Assembly (NCBI GenBank): GCA_038049695.1
Contig: CP142454.1
Coordinates: 16,066,501-16,130,500, forward strand
Length of the DNA: 64,000 nt
Source: Cinnamomum chago
Taxonomy: Eukaryota; Streptophyta; Magnoliopsida; Laurales; Lauraceae
Direction of reading: 5' to 3'
The translations under genes and the position numbers were made by a program. The stretch's first letter is position 1. The number at the start of each line of letters is the position of its first letter. This document shows positions 48,170 through 60,152 of this stretch, piece after piece. The notes beneath the pieces are model-generated. The model was not told where the DNA came from, ran no database searches, and saw only the letters and a program-made list of their open reading frames with translations.

Positions 48170-49310
48170 GTTCCTCAGGCACGCGAAAAGTTGGTGGCCT
48201 TCGCGCTTTTTGCCTGAGTTGGGTTGACACAGTATTTTATTGAGCTAAGTTGGATTACTAATAGGCCAGGTTGAACCTGAATGCCTGATCGGCCTAGAGG
48301 ATGGTTATGGTTTTTTTTTTTTTTTCATCTAAAGGATATATACTTTCGTAAACTCTCTCTTTTCCTTTTTTTTTTTTTTTTTAGAATTTTGGTTGGCTTG
48401 ATTTTGCCATTGGGTCCTTGATGAGATTATGAGTTCAGAATTTATTTTAGGCCAGCAAAAAGGAGATGAGTATGAGCTTTAAGTTATGCTTCAGTGTATC
48501 TTGCAGGTAGCCCTAATTGTGAACTCATTAGTTAGTCCCGCCAACAAGTGATGAAAAACATTTTAAATAAAGCAATTATGTCCCTTGAGTCGTCTTGTTA
48601 TTTTTTTATTTCAAAAAAATCTAATTTCACCTCCTCACTCTAGATTTAAGATGAAATAAAATTCTTGGAGCACCCTAATACATTTGGGACAAGGCTTTGA
48701 TGATGACGATAATGACGACTCATCTAAAATTAAGATCTAGGTAATCATTAATGACAGGTTCTATCGTCAAATGTAAGGAATTTCAGTCCATAAGATAAAT
48801 AACTCAAATCCTCATGGGATGGTTAGAGATTTTGGATGTTAGTATTATAGCATTCTAATTTTAGGGACGTCCATAATTCAAAACATGAATTCCAATAAAG
48901 AAATAAGCCCGATATGATATATTACAATAACTGAACAATTTATATCCGCACACTTGACGAGCTGGCAAATTCATTGCCACGTCATGGGCTAAATTGGGTT
49001 GAGTCAAAGTGGCCGAAAATCATTCTAAAAGAGCCGAATGTATCTTTAAGTATGCACCCACCATCTCAAATGCCTTGTAATTGATTCGAATCTTATAAGA
49101 GGCAGACCATGATAGATCCATTCATAGTTACAGTAAGGTAAATCTCAAGATGGACTTTTTTGGAATTTTGGTGCAGGGCTGCTGGTTTGAGAGCTAAGCT
49201 ATATTTATACAAGTCAGCCTACTAAGTTTTCTTATTAATATATGTGTAATAATTTGCGTTACAGGGACAATTGCTACTAGTTTTCTTATTAATACATGCA
49301 TGCTAACATC
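48170..49310. other. Spacer between the diverging Barentsz-like and helicase genes
   Basis: AT-rich DNA with poly-T tracts at 48310-48326 and 48367-48382. The two genes point away from each other across about 1.5 kb. No ORF supported. Confidence 0.4.
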
Positions 49311-49316
49311 ATGTGT

Positions 49317-49470
49317 TACAATCCTAAGGGGTAGTTCAGTTGGCTTAGGACTACGGTTTGCACCCGGAGGTTGTGGGTTCGAAACTGCTCTATCACACTA
49401 GGGCCACAGGGGAATTTTACCCGACTTTCTCTCATGGACCTTCTGATCTAAAAGGCTAGTAACCCTACAT
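49317..49470 (+). mobile_element. tRNA-derived SINE, copy 4 (3' truncated)
   Basis: CAATCCTAAGGGGTAGTTCA, then GTTGGCTTAGGACTACGG and GGTTGTGGGTTCGAAACTG give the clearest A-box and B-box of the four copies. CCGACTTTCTCTC follows, and the copy then breaks off without a poly-A tail. It lies immediately upstream of the helicase promoter region. Confidence 0.82.
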
Positions 49471-49598
49471 AACGGGGACAAATTTCTCCCACTTCAAAAG
49501 CTCACCTTGCGAAGGACATAGGTGAAAAAGAGAGAGAAAAGAAAAAAAAAAAAATTAACCCTTTTAGGGAAAAAAACAAAACCAAAAACCAAAAAAGC

Positions 49599-49617
49599 AA
49601 ACCCTAAACCCTAAACC
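49599..49617 (+). promoter_or_regulatory. Telo-box (AAACCCTAA) pair upstream of the helicase
   Basis: The sequence is AAACCCTAAACCCTAAACC, two overlapping telo-boxes and part of a third. In plants this motif is enriched in promoters of ribosomal-protein and ribosome-biogenesis genes, which fits an RH10/RRP3-type rRNA-processing helicase. A CT-rich leader follows at 49621-49705. Interstitial telomeric repeat is the alternative reading, but its size and place favour a promoter element. Confidence 0.7.
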
Positions 49618-49639
49618 TATTTTCTCTCTCCTTCGACAA

Positions 49640-51304
49640 GTTGCCCTTTCTCTCTCTGGTATTTGAGTCTGCAACTCGTCTTCTCGTCCTCTCTCTCTCT
49701 CTCTCGATTTGTTCAGTGGAGCTTTAGAGGTATTTATTCTTCCCAAATCGAGGGTTTTTTTTTTCTCCATATCTTTTGTTTGTTTATTATTTTTTATTTC
49801 ATTGATTTTAAGGGTCGTTTGTTTGTAGTCACTTTGACCCTCCTCTTTAAAAAGACGCTAGTATCTGACATGGTGCTTGCATTCCCGAGGACCATCAACC
49901 ACCCTTTTTTTTTTCCTTGAGCCCAAATTTGTAATCCAAACAGTTCAATTTGTTTGCTGAAATAATATAGCTGGGTTTGATTATCTTAGATTTTTATTGA
50001 TTCTGAGTAATTTGTAAAAAAGTTCCAATCTATATATCTAACTTCAGCAATGTTGTGGGATCTCAATTTATGATCCAAACCATTCAATATTCTCATATTA
50101 ATCCGTAGCGTCACCACTGTTCTTTCATATTTTACTGTTGGATGTAGTCATTTACTCATGTGACAATGGTGATTTTGATGGATATGGTATTGTGTTTCAC
50201 ATGTGTAACATTTGCACGTGCAACATTTACTTATGTAGAACTCCTTTTTCATATAAAGTCAAATGACTTCTAAGTCATAGCATCTTTTATTCACGGTTTA
50301 TTCTGTGTATTGGTGTGTATTTTTTTGTTAGAATGTGTATTGTTTAATATTTAACTCCATCTTTATAATTTATAAATCTATCAGTAAGCCCGTATCTAAA
50401 ATCTAAATCACTCAAAAGAATAACCATCACCCTTTAATTGGCTCTGTGAAATACTTCACTATAATAAGAGTTGGGTCCATTGCAAATTAACCATGCCACA
50501 TTATTATAATCATCGGCCGATGAGATACACTATGCTTATTATCTGTTTAATGACTTTAGATGGACAATTGGCAAGACCCACTATTAGGTCATGTCTAATT
50601 GTCTGTGGGGCTACTTTTTGTATTTTGCTTTTTTGATTATATACATTAATGTTACTGTTTAAATTTAAAAAAAAAAAGATCTTGATTTTTATCATATTAT
50701 GACCAGCCCAGTGATTTTAAGGAGAAGGGAGCTTTAATTATTGTGATGCAGTGTTTTGTTTTTGGCAGTGGGGTGGTGTAGCTTGTATGTGATAGTCCAT
50801 GGGCCTACTTTTTGTATTTTCTTTTCTGATGATATAATGCAATGTTACCATTCCACAAATAAATAAATAAAAAGATCATGACTTCTATATGTCATTTGAT
50901 GGTGGATATTTGGTTTGAGGCATGCAGCTGGCTATAAAAAAAAACTTGTCAAACTAAATTTAGTCTACTCCTATATTGTGTTGGTACTCTAACTGCATTT
51001 TTAGGAATTTGTTATAGAAAATGGTGATAATGTTTGATGGAGGGATTTTTTTTCCTTGCCTTCATTTCCTTTCATTTAAATTTATACAACTTTTGAGTTT
51101 TGATTACTCATATTGCTTTGTTCTAGAAGTTGTCAGTAGAATGGTAGATCATTGTTGTTTTTGTTGTTGTTATTTGGCTGTGGAGTCTCTGACTCGAACT
51201 TACACCTTGGTCTTCTCCATGGAGAGATGCCTAACTCGGATAGTACTTGTGTGGTTGGTAAGAATGAGAGTTCACAATTGTTCTCGGTTTCTTTTTTCTA
51301 ACAG
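49640..51304 (+). other. Probable 5' UTR exon and leader intron of the helicase
   Basis: A CT-rich leader ends GCTTTAGAG|GTATTTATT at 49729, a good splice donor. CTTTTTTCTAACAG|TATAAATATATGCC at 51304 is a good acceptor 14 bases before the ATG. A leader intron of about 1.57 kb is inferred. No coding frame is supported inside. Confidence 0.55.
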
Positions 51305-51742
51305 TATAAATATATGCCATGGCGGATGCTGAAGTTCAAACATTTAAGAGCTTGGGCTTATGTCAGCAGTTGGTTGAAGCATGTGAAAATTTGAAGTGGA
51401 AAGAGCCTACTCCGATTCAAGCTAAGGCCATTCCTCCTGCTTTACAAGTAACTTGCTATTTAGTTATGATACTTATATTGTAAATCAATTGCTATTTTCT
51501 GTCTTGCCTCTTAACATTTATATTCTTTGCCAATTTTTGATGTATAAGGAAAAGATTTGGTTGGGCTTGCACAAACGGGTTCTGGGAAGACTGGGGCTTT
51601 TGTTCTCCCAATTCTTCAAGCACTTTTGGAGAACCCAAAGCCTTTCTTTGCTTGTGTGCTTTCTCCAACGAGGTTTGCTTTTACTCAGGTTCTAGCATTC
51701 AAAATATTTTTCTTTAGCCTTATTATTGTATTTTTCATTTTT

Positions 51743-51743
51743 A

Positions 51744-51793
<50 letters not shown>
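51743..51793. repeat. (TC)n(AC)n compound microsatellite in helicase intron 2
   Basis: The repeat runs to three bases before the AG of exon 3, so it forms the pyrimidine tract of the acceptor (CACACACACATAG). Length changes could affect splicing of this intron. Confidence 0.85.
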
Positions 51794-52189
51794 TAGGGAA
51801 TTAGCAATTCAAATTGCTGACGAATTTAAAGCTTTGGGTTCTGACACAAGTGTGAAGTGTGCTACGGTGAGACAGTTGGATCTTTTGAATTTCATTCCTT
51901 AAATAGAGTAAAGATAGTTTATTATACAAGTCAATGGTAAATTGATAATGATAGTTTTTTTTTTTTGGTTTCGACTGGATTTGTTAAAATCTTTGAAAAC
52001 ATTTATAGGCCTAAAATCAACTTAGCTCAACTACATCATATATATCATATTAATAGAAAATAAATTTTAAGGTAAGATGGTGTGGTGGAGTGATGTAGTG
52101 TTCAACCAAACTTTTCTAAGAAGAAGAATAAGAAGCGAGTAACTTGGTTGTATTTTTGTGTCAAAGGTCGATTGTAAATATATTAAAGA

Positions 52190-52610
52190 TTGCATAAGTA
52201 GTCAATACATAGAAAGACCTAACATACAGGATTGGGACTCAAAGGTATAAGGGCATTATAAGCAACCCAACAAACAAAAGAGCACACTAAACAAAAATAA
52301 CAAAAGGCATCTTTGCTCTGCCAGATCATCCGCCATCCCATCAACAATCATCCTCACATGCTTGATTGTCACTTGGAGAGACAACACTGAAGACTTAACT
52401 TATACAAGTTAGAAATGGGATTGTACACTTGTGGAGGAAACCCAGGAGATCACATTCGAAGAATCACTTTCCACTATAAGCTTGCCATGAAAGAACCTTT
52501 GGAACCAAAGTATGTTCCTTTTTGTGGTAAGTTGCTTTCGATTATTATAGGTTGCAGATGGAGTGGAATTGGATGGGAATGGAACCAAATTCAAACTGCA
52601 TGCTCTTTTG
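52190..52610 (-). mobile_element. L1-type LINE 3' remnant (RNase H), in helicase intron 3
   Basis: On the minus strand one frame reads HGKLIVESDSSNVISWVSS, then, after stops, TIKHVRMIVDGMADDLA. These match the start and end of the RNase H-like domain of plant L1 elements (V-E-S-D-S--V, and H-V-RE-N-MADALA). The 3' region without poly-A runs towards 52190. Opposite orientation to the host gene. Confidence 0.72.
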
Positions 52611-54192
52611 ATCTAATGAATTAAATGAGTAGGTTTAGCAACTATTTTTGCGATATGTAGACTTGTTATTTCTTATGGTTTCTGTGCTTTTGAAAATTGA
52701 ACAAATCATCCTTGTTTTGCACCAGAGAATGTGGTTATCCTAACATAGAAAATGTAGTGTAAGCTTTCACTACAATGATGGAATGAAGAGAGAAGAAGGG
52801 AGTTTGAAGAGAAAAGAGCCATTAGGGAGAAACTTGAATTTTGTTCAGTAATAACACACTTGTATCTAGTACTTGAAGTTTTTGTGTGATTCTTATTCAG
52901 GGATAACACACACATATATTACTTGATGGATATTCACAACCCTAAGATTTGATTGCATGTAATTAACCTTTATCATGGGGCCATTGAAATACATATACAC
53001 ACTCATATAGTTTACATGATAATCTATGGAATATGATATTCCCTTGTTGATTGAACTGACAACATTCAGTGGATCGCAAAAAAAAAAGTTAGATATCTGA
53101 AGGATCATGAGGTTGTCATCCCTGTTGGTTGACTAGGCTGGCTCTCTATATGTCATAACATTTGTAAATGTGGATTTGCATCACAGCATTTTTCCCATTC
53201 CTTTTTTAAAATATTCTCTTATTGTTTTGTATGCATTTAAATAAATAATATATAGATGCACAGTTTAATTTTTGTCCATCCAAAGTATGATGTAGTTTTT
53301 GTCACATAAGACTTTAATATGTGCTTGCCACTGAACAAGACTCATCTATTTTGCAGCTCATTGGGGGATTGGACATGATTAATCAAGCAATAGCCCTCGC
53401 AAAGCGGCCTCATATTGTGGTAATTCTTTAAGTAAAAGAGTTATGGTGTTCAATTGCTAACTCTTATGCACAAAAAGAGAACCCCACCAGAATCTATTAA
53501 CTGACATGAGACCTTGCACAATTAAGACAAGGGGGATATGTCCTCAGGGGACCAATTTGCTATATTCCAGCGCATATTGAGAGAGCTTGAGTTGTATAAG
53601 CATGTGCCTAAGGGTCAAGAGAAAGCAGTGGAATATCAGCGTATTAATTAATCAGTATATTTGAATTTATGAATCAGTATATTTATTTTATTCCAAGCTT
53701 AATGTAGGGTCGCCATATCACATCCTTCTTTATGTATGACCTAGATATTTCATGTGTCCTTCTCTAACAAAAAGTCTTGAATTCTTCATAGTTTGTTCCA
53801 AGTCTACAATTTTTCATGAATGATTTATTTCGTTCTGCAGTAGTGGTTTGCAGTAGGTATTATAAACTATGCAGGAGGGGCTGATGATTAAAGGTCCCCA
53901 TATAGCATCGTCCTCTCTTAATTTAAGCTGCACTTGCCCTTATTCATACCCTAGTCTTTCTATACCTGCCTGTGAAGTATATTTTTTCAGCTTTCTTATT
54001 CAAGAGTTGTTCATGAAGATGAGCTGTTGCCTGTGCTTGTTCTATAATCTGTTTCGCTGTTGCTTATGCTTGTTGTATAATCTATTATTGACAATACATA
54101 GTGGTGTTTACCCATAGGTGGGAACTCCTGGCCGCATTTTGGATCATCTATCCCAAACAAAGGGTTTTAGCCTTCGCTCACTTAAGTACTTG

Positions 54193-56644
54193 GTATGAAG
54201 TCTACTCTTTTTTATGTAACATGTGTTGCTTGTAAAGGCAATTTTGTGTGCTGTATTGTCTTTAGATGCTTAGTATTAGGTTTTGTTCTATTGTAAAATA
54301 TCTTCAATGGTAATCCTAGTTGTTAAGTTGTAACTTGCGCTAATAAATATTAGTTTCTAGTCAGTCAGAATTGGGTGAACATTTTTATGATGCTTCCCTT
54401 GTGGCTAACTACATTTCCCTTCTATGTGCATCAGTTTTCCCCAAAATGATTATGATGGAATCATGAAACTCTAACTTTTCCCTTCCGATCAAAATGTTTT
54501 CTAATTTTAACACCTCTCTGGGAGCTATGACATGTCTGTTGAATAGTTAGGGATGTATGAAGATTAGTGTGGGAAATTGGAGTTCTCTAGGAAAAAATGC
54601 TTTAAGGAAGCCAAACAGACATTAAGATTGAGGATTAGAATGAGAATCAATATGAGATCAAGGTTAAATCCCTTTTGCTATATTCAATTGAAAAGGCAAA
54701 TGAATGGGGGCAGCCTAAAAGATATTTGAGCCTTTTGATTTCCAGATGCAACACTATATGTGAGTGTATATGTCAGACCACAACTCTAGAACCATCATGT
54801 TGAATTCACATGCTTAAATGCCTGAACTAGTTGATAAACAAGTGCTTTTGCCATTCAAGTGGTCATCCATAGGCGTAAAGTGGTCTAGCTTCACATAGAT
54901 GGTGACACCATTAGTGTGATTTTTTAAAGTAGATGGCCAGATTTGATGTCTCAAATGATATTGGAATTTGGAATATCATGAAATTGGATGAATTGGATGA
55001 GATATGCATTTATGTTTCCAATGATCCCAAGTTTGTGTGTTTCTGACTAGTATTGAGATAGGATGGCCCATTTTCCAAAGAAAGAAAAAATAATAATAAT
55101 TTTTCCAAAAAATTGATGAAAAGAGTTTTTTTATATATTTTAAAATAAAAATTACAAAGGAAAAAAATTATTTGTGAGGGTACATGCATAGATCTATGGT
55201 CTTCATTTCAAAATATAGAAGAAAAAAATTCGAGAAAAAGTCATTTTTTCAATGATTTTGCAAAAAGGGAACATCTTAATGTAAGAAAATTAATTTTTTT
55301 CAACAAATATGTCAAAAACTATCTCCAAGGAAAACTTCACACCATCTATTCTAAACTTTACATGCAAATGAAAACCCGAAAAGATACCTAAAACCTCTCG
55401 AATCCAAAAGCTTTCTTTTGGAGGAGCCTTTGATCTTCTTTGAGCTTGATCTTTAAAAAATCAATGATGTGATCTTTATAAATGCAGGTTTTGAGCTCTC
55501 CATGGCGTTTAAATGGGTTCCCTAAGCAAAAACCAACAAGTTAAAAAATAGGGTTTTGAGAGAACAGTTTTTTTATAGTCACCTAGTAAAGTTAACTCTG
55601 CAACTCGGCTGACTCTAGTGAGTTCTATGGGACTTAGATAAGTCACATATCATTTTGCGGGATTGAGTGCGAGTCGACCAGGTACAACTTGGTTAGGACT
55701 GAGTCCGAGTTGAGTTGCCCGAGTTGATTTTGGCTCAGCTAAGTTTTAATACCATGATAATAAGAGTCCATCAGGCTCTGGAACCTATGCCAAATCAAGG
55801 CCCTTAAGGTTCTTGGACTTTAACACAGATCTCAATCATGCATCTCTGTGTCTGCCAAAATGAAGTTGGATTTGGGATGGGCACAAGCTGGATTAAAGCC
55901 CATGACAGCCTTAGATTATATGTGAAGGTGGATAGCAGAAGTTCTTTTTCAAGTTGAAAGGCCACCCTCTTTCCCATAGTACAGGAATGCTGATATAGAT
56001 TTTCAGTGCTTCAATTTAGACCTTTTATGACCTCTATCAACTCTTACACTGATCAGAGTCAAATCTTCCCGAGCTGGGAGAGCTGATGCAACGTAAGAGC
56101 AATAAAGTAGACGTAGGAGATCTGAGTGATTGAATTGTGTCTATTGTTTGGTTTGTGTTGGTTAAACTTATGAATGATAGCTCAGTTTAATGAATCCTTG
56201 TGTTTGGTGTTGATTCCAAACATTTTGATGAAGATATTGTGTGCTTCCTCTTTTGTTCTGACTCTACGCAGAACCTAGGCGCTTGACCAGGTTTTATGAG
56301 TATAGTTCAGCAGAGTAACCCTGTATGCTTTTTTCATCCCATCTTATATCACGGTACTTGTATCTTTCAGAAATTGATGATCTTCTGTAAGAAAATTGTT
56401 GTGGTGGGAGGAGACATAAAGATTTTCACTTATGGACGAAAAAGAAGATGAATTATTCAAAACATTTGGATGTGTTTTCCTTTGTTGTCTTTTTATACTG
56501 ATTTCAAGAACTGTGAGTCTGTGACGTCTTTTGCGATTTATGGTTTTTGTTTCCATTTCCTTTTGTTGCACCAAGAAGCCATGTCATCCCAAAGTCATCT
56601 TTTATCAAGTATTTCTTTTCTAACTTTGTTTTAATCTTTTGAAG
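54193..56644. other. Intron 5 of the helicase
   Basis: 2452-base AT-rich intron. No coding exon and no recognisable element. The region 54840-55760 has many T- and A-runs. Confidence 0.5.
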
Positions 56645-58036
56645 GTCCTAGATGAGGCAGATAAATTGTTGAGTGTAGATTTTGAGAAAACAATAGATGA
56701 TATCTTGAAAGCTATCCCTCAGGAACGGAAGACTTTTCTATTTTCAGCCACAATGACGAAAAAGGTACACTTTGCTTATTTCCTCTATCACCAAGACAGT
56801 TCTCTTTCTTGAAAAAAAGTTCGTCGTGTTTGAACCATATATCCATTTATGAAGCCTGACCACAGGTTCTCAAATTGCACTTAAATATTATGACAAAAAT
56901 TTCTGTAAGTAGTGTGTCCTGAATCCAATAAAAATGTCAACAAGCACAGTGAAACCATATGGTCAAACGTACCCATGTTATCAGTGGGTCCAATAGTGGA
57001 TAAGTTTAATAATATCTATTGCCGGCCCCACTGTTGATCATGTGGGTACAGCTGACACCTATCCCAATTGCTGTATCTTTTTGAGACCACACTGAGGATC
57101 ACCCAGTCAATATTACCCACATGATCTCCAAGTAGTGGGTTTCACAGCAGATAAGCTAAAATTATATATCATTGTTGGTCCACTAAAACATGGATGGACA
57201 GCCTTCACACGAGGATCCTGTTCCTGATTCTTTTAGCGATATGGAATTCAGCTTCTTCATTTTTTGTTTCTGTCGTGTGTTAGGAGAGGAAAAGTATTTG
57301 TAAATCTCTAGCAAATACCATTTTAAATCTGTAAATTTTTTTAGTAGCCTTTCTAGCCGAATTTTCCATTGTTTATAGTTTAGTTTAATGGTTACAGAAG
57401 GAAAAATATACTATTTTTAATTATTTATTTAAAAGGATCTGGGATATCTTTATTGTTGCAGGTGAAAAAGCTTCAGCGGGCTTGCCTGAAAAATCCTGTG
57501 TTGGTGTGTTTAAAATATATTTTTCTTTATCTTCTTAATTATTATCATAACCATGCAATCATTCTGGCATTGTGTCATGCAAATGTCAGAGCATATATCT
57601 TATTTTATGTCTGGAGCAGCATTAGCTCTTTTTTTTTTCCATTAACAGTTAGCATTTTGTTGATTACTGAAAATTAGAATCACATGATCCAAAAGTTATT
57701 ACACTATAAATGTATGTGAGCACAACGTTGTGGGTTCACATCATGGGGTTGTTGGTTGTTGCCAGATCAGCATTAAACCTCAAGGAACCAAGTGGTGATG
57801 GAGATTAAGATCCCAATCTCCTCTTCTTAGTCAGACCACACTCCATTCAAGCTTCCGGAATGTGAAGAATGTCTTCTAACTTTACCTCAACCAAAAGACA
57901 TTTTGCAATCCTCAACTTCATGGTTGTAGGCCTCTGCATTCTCCACCTTCCTGACATGCTTTTTTTTGTTTTTTTTTTTTTGTTTTTGAATGGCACCTTC
58001 CTGACATGCATTTGTTTATACTAGTGGTTGTGTGGC

Positions 58037-58215
58037 GATTGGTTTGAGAGGCAATCATTTGCATGGGAACTAATGCTTCTTGATTAATTGATGTGGATGC
58101 TGATTCTCTGCTTATTTATCACCATTGGCTGCGTAATTATTGAGAGAAGCAATCATCTGCATGGAAAACTAATGATTCCTGATTCTATAACTGGCATGGA
58201 TGCTGATTCTTTCAG
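58037..58215 (+). repeat. Direct duplication next to the exon 8 acceptor of the helicase
   Basis: Unit 1 (58037-58111) and unit 2 (58134-58215) share GCAATCAT-TGCATGG, AACTAATG, TTGATT-like text and TGGATGCTGATTCT. Unit 2 ends TTTCAG, the acceptor of exon 8; the matching end of unit 1 reads CTCTGC and has no AG. The acceptor region has been duplicated, leaving one copy functional. Confidence 0.75.
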
Positions 58216-60152
58216 GTCGAAGCATTCTCGAAATATTCTACTGTTGATACGCTTACACAGCAACTTTGTGTTGTCCCTCCAAAACTTAAGGTTCTTTCCG
58301 ATCTGTTTTGCTTCTTATCTTTCTTTATTTCTTTCTTTCGTTCTTTCTTTCCTTTTTCCAAGATATTATACCAAAACACACTACAGCATTTGAAGATCTG
58401 AACGATGCTTTTGTAATGGAAAAATTAGTGTACCTATCATTTACCTAATGCCAAATTTAATCTTGCCTTGTATCTAATCTCTTTGTGCTGGTGTTCTCTT
58501 TTTCTATGTATTTTATCCAGGATGGCTATCTTGTATGTGTTCTAATCAAGAAGCATGGGTGTAAGTCAATGGTTTTCACTCGTACATGCGAGTCGACACG
58601 GCTTCTGGCTTGGATGCTTTGAAACCTTGGTTTTAAGGCCATCCCCATTAGTGGTCAAATGAGCCAGGTCCATTTACTTGGAACTTCATATTTTTTTACC
58701 AATTACATCCTTGGTAAAAGTGCAAATATGCATGGTTTTCTTTGGACCCTGCTTTTACCTAACATCATGAAGAAAATTGCTTTGCACTGTGTTTATAATC
58801 TTCCTTTGTAATTGTGGCACTGTATTGATCCTTGTTTAAAACTTTGACAGGCAAAGCGACTTGGATCTCTGAACCTTTTCAAGTCTGGAGAGAGTGACAT
58901 TCTTGTCTGCACAGATGTGGCTAACAGAGGACTTGATATTCCTTCAGTGGATTTGGTGATCAATTATGATACACCGACCAATTATAAAGTCAGCTTCACT
59001 CTCAAGATAACTGTTCTACATAAATTGGATGATTATATCTTTGTGCATTATGCCATATTGGGTTTCACATTTCATACTTAATGGCTAGTAGTTCCCTCAA
59101 CCTGTCAATATTTTGCTCAGTCTACATCTGAGAACTCAAACACTGAAAAGCCTGAAAATTTTATTATGAGGCCATAGTGATTTTGCTCAAACAGTCAGAA
59201 ATTTTCCCTTTTGAGTATAGAAGCAGAAAGAAGGCATTACGAACTTCTGAGTGTCTTCATTTTCCTATTCAAGGTGCTTGTCAGGATCCAAGCTTCTGAG
59301 TGACTTCATTTTCTGTTGATGCTGTCCATGTCCACCACTAACTTCACGCACGCACACTTCATGTATTCACCTTCTAAAGTCAATAGTTATTAGCGTTGGT
59401 AACCTTTTGGAAACTTCCTGCAACTTCAACCTCAACCTTATATCAACCCTTTCCTGGTCTTAGCTCGTGATAAACATCCTATAGCTGATTTGCAGTGTTT
59501 CTTATTTATTTTTTAATTGATATAAGTTGGTTGCAGGATTATATTCATCAAGTGGGCAGAACTGCACGTGCAGGAAAATCTGGGATTGCAATATCATTTT
59601 CCAATCAATACACTTGGATGTGGATTAAACAGATAGAGGAACTTGTTGGTAAGGACTTTGCTTTCTTTCTGTGTAGTATCAATACAACTCCAGCGAAGTG
59701 TGTTGTACTCAGATCTCTTTATATCTTAAATTCTTTTAACTTTGTTTTGGGCCTTTGGGAGTTGTATATCTTTGTATTTTGTTTTACTTTATTATTAATT
59801 TTAAACTCCATCTGGCTGGGGGTTGTAGGCACTAGGCAAGGAGTTTCCCCTATTCCCTTGCACAGATGATGAAGCTAGTCTGTTAATGGAGCGCATCAGT
59901 GAGGCCCGAAGAATCGCTGTTATGGTATCTTTTATTCTGCATATTTTCGTGTGAAATTTCTTTCAGGAGTTTGGACCCTTGGTTATCATTGACATTTTTT
60001 ATTTTATATATTTTTATAAAAAATTAACCATGTAGAGAATCAAGGAGCAATCATGTAAGAGAAAAAACCGAGAAGAGGAATATGATGAAACTGATCGGTT
60101 TGTTGCTTCAAAGGGCGGAAAGAAATCCAAGAAGCCAATATTCAAGAAATGA

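Larger units (their letters stand above)
51319..60152 (+). pseudogene. DEAD-box RNA helicase, RH10/RRP3/DDX47 type, with two apparent lesions
   Basis: Thirteen coding exons: 51319-51447, 51549-51672, 51797-51866, 53357-53419, 54118-54192, 56645-56764, 57462-57503, 58216-58290, 58521-58667, 58851-58988, 59537-59648, 59836-59924 and 60036-60152. The family unwinds RNA with ATP during pre-18S rRNA processing in the nucleolus. Motifs are in order: Q motif KWKEPTPIQ, motif I AQTGSGKT, Ia PTRELA, GG, Ib TPGR, II DEAD, III SAT, IV FTRTC, V RGLDIP and [12 protein letters not shown], with a basic C terminus (SKGGKKSKKPIFKK). Lesion 1: exon 1 ends in phase 0 (CAA|GTAAC) but exon 2 after its AG needs one leading base, so the join is off by one. 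Lesion 2: TGA at 58620-58622 in exon 9, where the family has Arg. Motif VI has Gln for its first Arg. All 12 introns are kept, so this is not a processed copy. It is either a decaying duplicate or a sequence with errors; without the lesions it would encode about 400 residues. Confidence 0.82.

Noticed and set aside
49330-49400. A true tRNA gene suggested by clear A-box and B-box sequences
   Set aside because: The acceptor stem and anticodon arm do not fold as a tRNA, and the same head with a common body recurs at three other places, so it is a SINE.
51448-51548. A non-canonical splice (TA-AG, or AA acceptor) that would save the helicase frame
   Set aside because: Such sites are extremely rare; a one-base change or error at the donor is simpler.
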